DNA from: an uncultured Bacilli bacterium
Lineage (GTDB): Bacteria > Bacillota_I > Bacilli_A > RF39 > UBA660
NCBI GenBank assembly: GCA_947628565.1
Contig: CANRAH010000010.1
Span: 1-59,771, forward strand
DNA length: 59,771 bases
Direction: 5' to 3'
Of this stretch, positions 24,343-32,638 are shown piece after piece. Made by a program: the position numbers and the translations under genes. Below the pieces are notes generated by a model. It was not told the origin of the DNA and ran no database searches. It worked only from the letters and a program-made list of their open reading frames with translations. Numbering within the stretch: position 1 is the stretch's first letter; every line of letters begins with the position of its first letter.

Positions 24343-24993
24343 TTATGAAGTTGCTCCTTTAACTGTCTCATATACAAGTGTTGTTGTTGGAACTGTTATA
24401 TTAAGTTCCTCATCAGTTGGTGTTGCACTTGATAAATATTCAATTTTTATAGTTAAAGTTTGTGTTCCAAATGTATTTCCACCTTTTGAAATTTTAAAAC
24501 TTTCTCCTAAAGTTGCAGCATTGCTAGATGCTTGAGTCGTTGCTGTTGCTGTTGCCGTTCCGATAGAGAATGTTGCTTTAATTCCTTCACATGCCTTGTT
24601 ACCTAAACTAGCAAATGTATTTCCTGCCTTTGGATTACAAGTTAATTTGTTAGTATTAATAGCTGTTAAGTATGCTTCATAATCTCCTTCTGCTGTGATT
24701 GTTGCTGTACAAGTTACGCTATCTCCTGGTTTAGTTAATGTAACTTCTAGTCCAGAAATAGATGTTTCATTTAAAGTACCAGTCTTTGAAACTGAACCAG
24801 ATCCAGTTGTACTACCTGAACCACAGCTAAGTGTGCTTTCTTTAAATTTAACTTTAAAGTTTGATGCACTTGGTGTTACTTTCGCACTAGAAGAAATCGT
24901 TAAATTAGCTGTGAATGCGGCGAAACCAATTCCTAGTCCTACAACAGCTACAATTAAAGCTACTATTGCAATTATTTTTGAATCTCTATCCAT
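24343..24993 (-). CDS. SipW-dependent secreted protein, paralogue 4 of 6
   Basis: A 216-aa protein. The signal peptide begins MDRDSKIIAIVALIVAVVG and continues FAAFTANLTISSSAKV. Four cysteines (LSC, VTC, LTC, KAC). The third cysteine region differs from the other copies (NPKAGNTFASLGNKACEG in place of GALG-type). The shared AATLGESFKISKGGNTFGTQ and EYLSSATPTDEELNITVP blocks are present. Own promoter and terminator. Confidence 0.8.
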   Translation of the reverse strand: MDRDSKIIAIVALIVAVVGLGIGFAAFTANLTISSSAKVTPSASNFKVKFKESTLSCGSGSTTGSGSVSKTGTLNETSISGLEVTLTKPGDSVTCTATITAEGDYEAYLTAINTNKLTCNPKAGNTFASLGNKACEGIKATFSIGTATATATTQASSNAATLGESFKISKGGNTFGTQTLTIKIEYLSSATPTDEELNITVPTTTLVYETVKGATS

Positions 24994-25049
24994 TGTTTCA
25001 CCTCCTCACCTTATATAACATAAAAAATAAAATTATATTATTTCCTTTC

Positions 25050-25094
25050 TATGCTACCTAGATTAATTTTATAACAATTTAAATTTATTTTCAA
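25050..25094 (-). promoter_or_regulatory. Promoter and TAGGTAGCATA element of paralogue 4
   Basis: TTGAAA (25089-25094), 17-nt spacer, TAAAAT (25066-25071), then TAGGTAGCATA (25050-25060). Confidence 0.78.
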
Positions 25095-25107
25095 TAGTTT
25101 TATAACT

Positions 25108-25137
25108 AAAAGACATAATAATTAAATTATGCCTTTA
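25108..25137 (-). terminator. Terminator of secreted paralogue 5
   Basis: AAAAGACATAAT (25108-25119) against ATTATGCCTTTA (25126-25137). A shorter form of the recurrent hairpin, placed directly beside the -35 box of copy 4. Confidence 0.55.
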
Positions 25138-25161
25138 TTTTTATTATTAAATTTCTTTAAA

Positions 25162-25809
25162 TTAAGCAGTTGCACCCTTAATTGTTTCATATTTTAATGT
25201 CGTCGTTGGAACTGTTATAGTAAGCTCTTCATCTGTTGGTGTACCACTTGATAAATATTCTATCTTAACTTTTAATGTGTTCGTTCCAAATGTGTTTCCC
25301 GCTTTTGTAATCTTTACAAGTTCACCTAAAGTTGCGGCATTACTAGCTGATGCTGTTGTTGCTGTTGCTGTTGCTGATCCAACAGTGAATGTTGCTTTAA
25401 TCGCACTACATGCAGAGCTTCCTAAAGCTCCTAATGTAGAACTTTTTCCAGTACAAGTTAATTTACCTGTAGTAAGAGCCGTCAAATATGCATCATAATC
25501 TCCTTCTGCTGTGATTGTTGCTGTACAAGTAACACTATCTCCTGGTTTAGTTAATGTAACTGAAATTCCAGAAATACTTAAACCATCTGTACCAATTGTT
25601 CCTGATGATGCAGCTGATCCACTACCAGTATGGGTAGCGCAACTAAGTGTATTAGCTTTAAATTTAACTTTAAATGCTGATTGACTTGGCGTTACTTTCG
25701 CACTAGAAGAAATTGTTAAATTAGTAGTGAATGCGGCGAAACCAATTCCTAGTCCTACAACAGCTACAACTAAAGCTACTATTGCAATTAATTTTGAATC
25801 TCTATTCAT
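25162..25809 (-). CDS. SipW-dependent secreted protein, paralogue 5 of 6
   Basis: A 215-aa protein. Signal peptide MNRDSKLIAIVALVVAVVG, then FAAFTTNLTISSSAKV. Four cysteines (LSC, VTC, LTC, SAC). It carries the segment GTIGTDGLSISGISVTLTKP, shared with copy 6 but not with 1-4, while its third-cysteine region (GALGSSACSAIKATF) matches copy 2, again mosaic. C-terminus KYETIKGATA. Own promoter and terminator. Confidence 0.8.
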   Translation of the reverse strand: MNRDSKLIAIVALVVAVVGLGIGFAAFTTNLTISSSAKVTPSQSAFKVKFKANTLSCATHTGSGSAASSGTIGTDGLSISGISVTLTKPGDSVTCTATITAEGDYDAYLTALTTGKLTCTGKSSTLGALGSSACSAIKATFTVGSATATATTASASNAATLGELVKITKAGNTFGTNTLKVKIEYLSSGTPTDEELTITVPTTTLKYETIKGATA

Positions 25810-25876
25810 TGTTTCACCTCCTCACTTTCATAGCATTCAAGTGCATATTTTAAATATATAATATATCTTTACTCCC

Positions 25877-25921
25877 TATGCTACCTAAATTAATTGTATA
25901 ACAATTTGAATTTATTTTCAA
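25877..25921 (-). promoter_or_regulatory. Promoter and TAGGTAGCATA element of paralogue 5
   Basis: TTGAAA (25916-25921), 17-nt spacer, TACAAT (25893-25898), then TAGGTAGCATA (25877-25887). Confidence 0.78.
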
Positions 25922-25959
25922 TAGTTTTAATTATATTTTTTATCTTATAGATAACGATA

Positions 25960-25992
25960 ATAAAAGGCATAATGTTAAATTATACCTTTTAT
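25960..25992 (-). terminator. Terminator of secreted paralogue 6
   Basis: ATAAAAGGCATAAT (25960-25973) and ATTATACCTTTTAT (25979-25992). Confidence 0.68.
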
Positions 25993-26009
25993 AACTATAA
26001 AAATATAAA

Positions 26010-26657
26010 TTATTTAGTTGCACCTTTAACTGTTTGGTATACAAGTGTTGTCTTTGGAATTGTTATATTCATAGCTTCGTCTGTTGCTTTACCACTTGAT
26101 AAATATTCTATTTTAACAGTAAGTGTATGACTATTAAATGTAGTTCCTGTTTTTGTAAGTTTTAAACTTTCTCCTAAAGTTGCAGCATTACTAGATGATG
26201 CTGTTGTTGCTGTTGCAACTGCTGTTCCAACAGAGAATGTTGCTTTAATTGAACTACATGCAGCGCTTCCTAAACTACCAAACGTTCCTGATGCTGCACT
26301 ACAAGTTAATTTACTAGTGGTAATTCCAGTTAGATATGCAGTATAATCTCCTTCTGCCGTTATTGTTCCTGTACAGGTAACACTATCACCTGGCTTAGTT
26401 AATGTAACAGCTAGTCCAGTGATACTTAAACCATCTGTACCAATCGTTCCAGTGGCTGTTGCTGCACCACTACCTGTTTTAGTGTTACAATTTAGAGTAG
26501 TACCTGAAAATTTAACTTTAAATGCTGATGCACTTGGTGTTACCTTCGCACCAGAATCTACTTTAAGATTTGTAGCAAATGCAGCAAATCCAATTCCTAG
26601 TCCAATAATAGCTACAACTAAAGCTACTATTGTGACTAATTTTTTATTTCTACTCAT
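26010..26657 (-). CDS. SipW-dependent secreted protein, paralogue 6 of 6 (most divergent)
   Basis: A 215-aa protein. It is the first copy in transcription direction and the most different: signal peptide MSRNKKLVTIVALVVAIIG, then FAAFATNLKVDSGAKVTP. Four cysteines are kept (LNC, VTC, LTC, AAC). Its -35 box (TTGCAT) and element (TGGGTAGCATA) also deviate, suggesting it is the oldest copy or has a separate role, for example as starter or tip subunit (speculative). It follows mfd with no obvious terminator in between. Confidence 0.78.
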   Translation of the reverse strand: MSRNKKLVTIVALVVAIIGLGIGFAAFATNLKVDSGAKVTPSASAFKVKFSGTTLNCNTKTGSGAATATGTIGTDGLSITGLAVTLTKPGDSVTCTGTITAEGDYTAYLTGITTSKLTCSAASGTFGSLGSAACSSIKATFSVGTAVATATTASSSNAATLGESLKLTKTGTTFNSHTLTVKIEYLSSGKATDEAMNITIPKTTLVYQTVKGATK

Positions 26658-26708
26658 TGTTCACCTCCTTACTACAATATAGCATTATACATTCATGTTT
26701 TATTTTAA

Positions 26709-26753
26709 TATGCTACCCAATATAATTTTATAACTATTTAATTTTAAATGCAA
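26709..26753 (-). promoter_or_regulatory. Promoter and variant element of paralogue 6
   Basis: TTGCAT (26748-26753), 17-nt spacer, TAAAAT (26725-26730), then TGGGTAGCATA (26709-26719). The -35 box begins 15 nt after the mfd stop. Confidence 0.7.
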
Positions 26754-26768
26754 TAGTTTGAAATTATT

Positions 26769-29700
26769 TTATATATCTTTTTTAATAGCTTTTTTTAAAA
26801 TATTTATCATATCTATTAAATAATAAATAAAATGTTTATCTAACCCTACTATATCTAAAGTTATAGTTAATTCTTCTTTTTTCATTGAAAATCTAAATTT
26901 TCGTGTCAAGGCTATTACATCTAAAAATAAAAGTTCTCCGTCTATTTTTTTAGTTAGTTCTTTTGATAGTGTAATTGATACAAAATTTTTAGTTTGATTA
27001 ACTTTATTTATAGATAAATTTTGCATTTCACGTTCAAATAGTTCTTCATACATATATATTATTACATTTTTATCAAGTATTCCAAATCTATCTTCTAGTT
27101 CTTTTTTAGTAGATTCTAATGTCTCTATGGAATCTATTTTATTAATTTTTTGATGAATTTCAATCTTTAAATCTTCTTCTTTTGCATATTTATCATCTAT
27201 AGTTGTTTCAACATCTATTAATGGCTGTGTGCTTTCTAAATCATTTTGAACATTAATTCCTTTTAATTTATTTACTTCTTCATTTAACATATTTAAAAAT
27301 AATTCCACTCCAACACTATCTATAAATCCTGACTGTTCTTCACCTAAAATATCTCCAGCACCTCTTATAGATAAATCTCTCATAGCTATAGAAAATCCTG
27401 ATCCTAATTCCGTAAATTCTTTTATTACGTTTAATCTTTTTTTTGCCACATCGGATAAAATTTTACCCTTGTTATACATTAGATATGCATAAGCTATTTT
27501 ATTACTTCTTCCAACTCTTCCCCTTATTTGATATAACTGAGAAAGCCCATATCTATCTGCATCTATTATAATTAACGTATTTACATTTGGTATATCTATT
27601 CCTGTTTCAATAATCGTTGTGCATAAAAGCACATCGTAATCTTTATTTTGAAATTTATACATCACATTTTCAAGTTCATCCCTTTGCATTTTACCATGAC
27701 CACATATAATACGAGCTTCAGGGATTAAACTTTCAAGTTCTCTTTTCTTTTTTTCCATACTTGATATATCGTTATATAATATAAATACTTGTCCTGATCT
27801 TGATAATTCTTTATAAACAGCATCTTTTATTACATTTAGATTTTCTTCAAGTACATAAGTTTGAATAGGATATCTATCAATCGGAGGTGTCTCTATCAAA
27901 GATAAGCTTCTAACTCCTGCAAGTGACATTTGTAAAGTTCGAGGTATAGGTGTTGCTGATAATGTTAAAACATCTATATTATTTTTATAGGATTTTATTT
28001 TTTCTTTATGCTTAACACCAAATCTTTGTTCTTCATCTATTACAAGTAATCCTAATCTTTTACATACAACATCATCTGAAAGTATCCTATGCGTTCCAAT
28101 CAATAAATCAACTTTTCCTTCCTTTAAATCAGCTAATATTTCTTTTTGTTTTTTCAAAGGTACAAATCTATTTAAAAGTTCTATTCTAATTGGAAATTCT
28201 TTAAAACGTTCTATAGCATTTGTATAATGTTGATTAGAAAGAATCGTGGTTGGACACAAAAATAGTACTTGTTTGTTAGAAATAATTGCTTTAAATATAG
28301 CTCTAAATGCAACTTCGGTCTTACCATAACCTACATCTCCACATAACAGTCTATCCATAGGAACTTTTCTTTCCATATCCCTTTTTATTTCCTCAGTTAC
28401 TTTTAATTGATCTTTTGTTTCTTCATAAGGAAACTCTTTTTCAAATTCTATTTGTTCAACAGTATCTTTAGGAAATGCATATCCTATTTGTGTTTCTCTT
28501 TCAGAATATAATTTAAGCAAATCACCCGCTATACTTTCTATCTTATTTTTAATTCTTATTTTTGTTTTCGTCCACTCTGTACCACCTAATTTATTTATTT
28601 TTGGTACAACTCCTTCATTAGATGAATATTTATTTAAAAATTCTAGTTTTTCAACAGGTATGTATAATTTATCTTCATCTTTATATTCTACTGTAATATA
28701 GTCTTTTTTAAGACCGTTTTTACTAAGCGTTTTAATACCTTTATAAATTCCTATGCCATGAGTTATATGAACTACATAATCACCTATTTCAAGTTTATTA
28801 ATATCTCTTATTTTGGCTCCCATTTTAAAATGAGATTTATATGCAATACCAGCATCTTTTTTATTAAATAATTCTTTTTCTGATATGACGACGTATTCAT
28901 CAATAATAAATCCACTATATATCTTTTTAACAACTAAATTTATTTTATTTTCAATTATATTATCAAGATTTGATATAGTAACATTTTTGTTATTTAATGA
29001 TTCTTCTATTTTATTTACTTTATATCTATCAGAAAGACATATAATAACTGTTTTACCTTCTTTAATATATTGATTTAATCTTCTATTTATAGCTTCAATA
29101 CCACCAGTAAAATTTTCAAGTTCAAATGTATTGTATTTAGTGCATTTTTCCTTTATCTTATTATCAAAAGATACAAAATCAATACAAGGAACATTATATT
29201 TATCCAATAATTTATGCATAAAAACAGTATTATTATCTAGATTATTTGTTTTTTTATAATCATCCATTTCAGATAATAATAATTTATAGTTATTATATAG
29301 TTCATCTTTATCATCATAAATCAATATAGCATCATTTAAATAATCAAGTATTGACGATGGTTTAATATAATTTATAATTTCTCTTTGCTTTAACTCTTCA
29401 TCTAATTCTTTATCAACAATAAATTCTGTTGTCGGCATAATAGTAATTTCATCTAAATTTGTTTTAGAAATTTGTGTATCAACATCAAATTCTGTAATAC
29501 GATCTATTTCATCTCCCCAAAACTCTATTCTAATAGGATTAGAATAATTTATTGGAAAAATATCTATAATAAAACCACGTATAGCCATCTCACCTGTTTT
29601 ATTAACTATAGATTCTCTTTTGTAACCTATTTTATATAGTTTATTTATAAGATTTTCAAATTTTACACTTTTGTTTAATTTAAGTGATATAAAAGAATTT

Positions 29701-30056
29701 TTATAATCTTTAGGATTTGGCAAAAATCTTAAAAATCCCATTAAATTCGTTATCACTATTCTATTTTCAGTTAATATATTTGATAATGTATCCAATCTAG
29801 TAAATTTAAATTCAGGACTTATTGCGAGTGCTTCACTAGTTAAAAAATCATCCATTGGAAAGAAAGACACTTGAGGAGTATAGTTAAGTAATATTTGATA
29901 TAATTTATTTGCTTCATATATAGACGATGTTACACATAATATACTTTTATTTTCTTTTTTAAATTTTTTATACATAAAAATACCTTTAAGTTCTGGTGTT
30001 AAACCTGATATAAGGCTTCCATCTATGTCGTTTAATATATTGTTAAGAAAATTCAT
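26769..30056 (-). CDS. mfd: Transcription-repair coupling factor Mfd
   Basis: A 1095-aa protein from the ATG at 30056, preceded by AAAGGAGG. Domain order: UvrB-like module (residues 1-340), RNA polymerase-interacting domain with IGDYVVHITHGIGIYKG (about 430-500), a superfamily 2 translocase (Walker A LCGDVGYGKTEVAFRA, Walker B DEEQRFG, motif III SATPIPRT, TRG motif RGRVGRSNKIAYAY), and a C-terminal inhibitory domain. It displaces stalled RNA polymerase and recruits UvrA. It lies after pth, as in B. subtilis. Confidence 0.97.
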   Translation of the reverse strand: MNFLNNILNDIDGSLISGLTPELKGIFMYKKFKKENKSILCVTSSIYEANKLYQILLNYTPQVSFFPMDDFLTSEALAISPEFKFTRLDTLSNILTENRIVITNLMGFLRFLPNPKDYKNSFISLKLNKSVKFENLINKLYKIGYKRESIVNKTGEMAIRGFIIDIFPINYSNPIRIEFWGDEIDRITEFDVDTQISKTNLDEITIMPTTEFIVDKELDEELKQREIINYIKPSSILDYLNDAILIYDDKDELYNNYKLLLSEMDDYKKTNNLDNNTVFMHKLLDKYNVPCIDFVSFDNKIKEKCTKYNTFELENFTGGIEAINRRLNQYIKEGKTVIICLSDRYKVNKIEESLNNKNVTISNLDNIIENKINLVVKKIYSGFIIDEYVVISEKELFNKKDAGIAYKSHFKMGAKIRDINKLEIGDYVVHITHGIGIYKGIKTLSKNGLKKDYITVEYKDEDKLYIPVEKLEFLNKYSSNEGVVPKINKLGGTEWTKTKIRIKNKIESIAGDLLKLYSERETQIGYAFPKDTVEQIEFEKEFPYEETKDQLKVTEEIKRDMERKVPMDRLLCGDVGYGKTEVAFRAIFKAIISNKQVLFLCPTTILSNQHYTNAIERFKEFPIRIELLNRFVPLKKQKEILADLKEGKVDLLIGTHRILSDDVVCKRLGLLVIDEEQRFGVKHKEKIKSYKNNIDVLTLSATPIPRTLQMSLAGVRSLSLIETPPIDRYPIQTYVLEENLNVIKDAVYKELSRSGQVFILYNDISSMEKKKRELESLIPEARIICGHGKMQRDELENVMYKFQNKDYDVLLCTTIIETGIDIPNVNTLIIIDADRYGLSQLYQIRGRVGRSNKIAYAYLMYNKGKILSDVAKKRLNVIKEFTELGSGFSIAMRDLSIRGAGDILGEEQSGFIDSVGVELFLNMLNEEVNKLKGINVQNDLESTQPLIDVETTIDDKYAKEEDLKIEIHQKINKIDSIETLESTKKELEDRFGILDKNVIIYMYEELFEREMQNLSINKVNQTKNFVSITLSKELTKKIDGELLFLDVIALTRKFRFSMKKEELTITLDIVGLDKHFIYYLIDMINILKKAIKKDI

Positions 30057-30077
30057 AATACCTCCTTTCATGATTAA

Positions 30078-30098
30078 AATGATACACTTGGTATCATT
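30078..30098 (-). terminator. Hairpin between pth and mfd
   Basis: AATGATAC (30078-30085) and GTATCATT (30091-30098) with a 5-nt loop. The T tail on the minus strand is weak, so it may only attenuate read-through into mfd. Confidence 0.4.
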
Positions 30099-30651
30099 AA
30101 TTATATTTATTCATTACATTATCAAACGGTAATTTTAAATAGTCTATAATTATACTAGGGATTTTATCTATTATAGGATTAATTAAATCTAGTTCATCCT
30201 TACTAAATTTGCCTAATACATAATCTTTAGTATCAATAGTTTTATCATTTGATATACCTACTTTTATTCTTTTATATTCATTTGTAGACAAATTTTGTTC
30301 TATATTTTTAAGACCATTATGCCCTCCACTAGAGCCTTTATATCTAAGTCTATATGTGCCTACCACAGTATCTAAATCATCACAAATAATTAATATATCT
30401 TTAACATCTATTTTAAAGAAATTTACAAAATCTCTTATAACCTCTCCAGATAAATTCATATATTTTTGCGGTTTTAATAGAATTATTTTTTCACCATCAT
30501 AATTAAATTGTGTATAAAGTCCATTAAATTTATTTGAATTTAATTCAACATTAAAATATTTAGCAATACTATCAATACACATAAATCCTATATTATGTCT
30601 AGTTTTATTATACTCAAGTCCAGGATTTCCTAAACCAACTATAAGTTTCAT
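30097..30651 (-). CDS. pth: Peptidyl-tRNA hydrolase
   Basis: A 184-aa protein with the family start KLIVGLGNPGLEYNKTRHNI (catalytic His in TRHN, Asn in GNPG) and the substrate motifs LLKPQKYMNLSGE, ICDDLD and GSSGGHNGLKNI. It recycles peptidyl-tRNA released from ribosomes. It lies 3 nt after rsmI in a run of information-processing genes that starts at holB. Confidence 0.97.
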   Translation of the reverse strand: MKLIVGLGNPGLEYNKTRHNIGFMCIDSIAKYFNVELNSNKFNGLYTQFNYDGEKIILLKPQKYMNLSGEVIRDFVNFFKIDVKDILIICDDLDTVVGTYRLRYKGSSGGHNGLKNIEQNLSTNEYKRIKVGISNDKTIDTKDYVLGKFSKDELDLINPIIDKIPSIIIDYLKLPFDNVMNKYN

Positions 30652-30654
30652 AAA

Positions 30655-31503
30655 TCACTTCTTTTCTATTTTGTGATATATATCATATACTTCACTTTTT
30701 TTCATTCCACGCTCTTTAGCCACTATTTTTATTGCTTCCATTACGTTTTTAGAATCTTCTATATAAAGATTAACATGTTCTTCTACACTTAAATTTTTAT
30801 ATTCAATAACTTTTTTATTTCCTTCTATAACTATTACTATTTCACCTTTGTATTCATTATTTTGTTTTACTATTTCCTCAATAGTTCCTCTATAAATTTC
30901 TTCGTATTTTTTAGTTATTTCCCTACAAATACATATTTTTCTATTTTTTCCTAAAATACTTTCTAAATCTTTTAATGTTTTATTTATTCTATGGGGAGCT
31001 TCATAAATTATTAAAGTAGCATCTATGTTTTTCAAATATTCTAGTTCTTTTCTTCTTTCACTATCTTTTGAATTTAAAAATCCATAATAGTAAAATGGCA
31101 TTGGACTAATACCAGATGAAGTAAGCGCTGGAATAAGTGCAGTTGCTCCAGGAAGACTTATAACATTATATCCATTTTCTATTGCGCATTTTGAAAGTGT
31201 ATATCCAGGATCACTTATTATAGGGGTCCCTCTATCACTTACAAGTCCAACATTAAAACCATTTTTTAAATATTCTAATAGTTTTTGTTTGTTTTTTGCT
31301 TCATTATATTCATGTGAAGATATTAATTTTTTTTTAATATCATAATACTTAAGTAATTCACCTGTTACTCTTGTATCCTCACAAAATATAACATCTACCT
31401 TTTTAAGTGTATTTATTGCTCTAATTGTTATATCTTCCATATTCCCAATTGGCGTTGGAATTAAATATAAAGTAGGTGAGTTATCATAACTTTTTTGTGA
31501 CAT
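30655..31503 (-). CDS. rsmI: 16S rRNA 2'-O-ribose C1402 methyltransferase RsmI
   Basis: A 282-aa SAM-dependent tetrapyrrole-methylase-fold protein. Signatures: YLIPTPIGNMEDITIRA at the N-terminus, FCEDTRVTGELL, VSDRGTPIISDPGY and LPGATALIPALTSSG. It methylates the ribose of C1402 in the decoding centre. It lies 4 nt downstream of cdd and next to pth. The synteny trmN6-...-rsmI follows the B. subtilis yabB-yazA-rsmI order with cdd in the place of yazA. Confidence 0.96.
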   Translation of the reverse strand: MSQKSYDNSPTLYLIPTPIGNMEDITIRAINTLKKVDVIFCEDTRVTGELLKYYDIKKKLISSHEYNEAKNKQKLLEYLKNGFNVGLVSDRGTPIISDPGYTLSKCAIENGYNVISLPGATALIPALTSSGISPMPFYYYGFLNSKDSERRKELEYLKNIDATLIIYEAPHRINKTLKDLESILGKNRKICICREITKKYEEIYRGTIEEIVKQNNEYKGEIVIVIEGNKKVIEYKNLSVEEHVNLYIEDSKNVMEAIKIVAKERGMKKSEVYDIYHKIEKK

Positions 31504-31507
31504 TTCA

Positions 31508-31897
31508 TCACCTGTTTAAATCATCACTGCAAAATGGATATGGACATAATTCTTTAACTGTATAAGACTTTAAATCACCTGTCATACTGTAACAATTAAT
31601 TTTTGTATCTAAATCACATAACTCTAGTATCATCTGTCTACATACAAAACAAGGAGTTCCTATGTTTTTAGATGATGTCATTACATTTATTTCTTTAACA
31701 TCTCCTTTTGTATATCCACTTGTTAGCATTGAAAAAAGTGCAACCCTTTCTGCACAAGCACCAGCACGGTAACTTGCGTCCTCTACATTAATTCCGTAAA
31801 ATTCTTTATTATCCTTTGTAACAACAATTGCTGCAACAGGGAAATTAGAGTAATTTGCATATGCGTTTTTCATTAAATTTAATAATTGTTCTTTCAT
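31508..31897 (-). CDS. cdd: Cytidine deaminase
   Basis: A 129-aa tetrameric-type cytidine deaminase with the zinc ligands in AGACAERVALF (Cys, with the proton-shuttle Glu) and PCFVCRQ. The YANYSNFPVAAIV substrate segment is present. It converts cytidine or deoxycytidine to uridine or deoxyuridine in pyrimidine salvage. It is unusual within the holB-trmN6-rsmI string but is on the same strand with short gaps, so co-transcription is likely. Confidence 0.93.
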   Translation of the reverse strand: MKEQLLNLMKNAYANYSNFPVAAIVVTKDNKEFYGINVEDASYRAGACAERVALFSMLTSGYTKGDVKEINVMTSSKNIGTPCFVCRQMILELCDLDTKINCYSMTGDLKSYTVKELCPYPFCSDDLNR

Positions 31898-31918
31898 ATT
31901 TTTTTCCTTCCTTTTTAA

Positions 31919-32638
31919 TTATTCAAAATATTTTTTAATATCTAAAGTATATTCTCCATTTTCTAAATGTGTATAAAGTGGAGGTAATATTTTTAATCCA
32001 GGTTTTCCATTTTTTGCTCCTTCAATAAGCATAATATTAGCATCCTTATTTTTTTTAGGATATACAAATCTTATTCTTTTTGGTTCTATATTATTTTTTC
32101 TCATCAATTCAATTATTTCTACAAATCTATCTGGCCTATTTACTATAGATATAACGCCATTATTTTTTAATAATTTTTTAGCAATAATAAATAATTGTTC
32201 TAAATTAAGTTTTACTTCGTGACGTGCGATAGTTTTAAAATCAGTTTTATTTATATTAGATGTTTCCTTATATTTAAAAAATGGTGGATTTGATGTAATA
32301 ACATCAAATGTATCTGTTTCACATGTATTATAATAATCATTTATATCTTGATTGATTATTGTTATTTGATCTTCTTTATTATTAATTCTTATAGATTCTT
32401 TTGCTAAATCAAAAACATTTTTTTGGATTTCTACACCAATAATTTTAGCATCTGTTTTTGTTGAAAGTATTAAAGGTATGACACCATTACCACAACCTAT
32501 ATCAAGAATTTTGCTTATTTTTTTATTAAGTGTTACAAAATTTGGCAATAATACAGAATCCAACGAAAAGCTAAACATTTCACTATCCTGTACAATTCTT
32601 AAATTTTTATATCCTAGTAAATAATTAGTTACTTTCAT
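31919..32638 (-). CDS. trmN6: tRNA1(Val) adenine-N6 methyltransferase family (YabB/TrmN6)
   Basis: A 239-aa Rossmann methyltransferase with KILDIGCGNGVIPLIL (SAM site, residues about 42-57) and the N6-adenine motif SNPPFFK. The start ATG lies inside the end of ricT (14-nt overlap), showing translational coupling. The family modifies A37 of tRNA-Val in E. coli. The exact target here is inferred from the family and from the position equal to yabB in B. subtilis. Confidence 0.88.
   Translation of the reverse strand: MKVTNYLLGYKNLRIVQDSEMFSFSLDSVLLPNFVTLNKKISKILDIGCGNGVIPLILSTKTDAKIIGVEIQKNVFDLAKESIRINNKEDQITIINQDINDYYNTCETDTFDVITSNPPFFKYKETSNINKTDFKTIARHEVKLNLEQLFIIAKKLLKNNGVISIVNRPDRFVEIIELMRKNNIEPKRIRFVYPKKNKDANIMLIEGAKNGKPGLKILPPLYTHLENGEYTLDIKKYFE

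Noticed and set aside
21788-26657. Six long open frames on the plus strand opposite the secreted paralogues
   Set aside because: They are shadows of the conserved repetitive coding sequence. They lack ribosome binding sites and promoters, and the minus-strand genes have signals, cysteine pattern and strong AGGAGGTGA sites.
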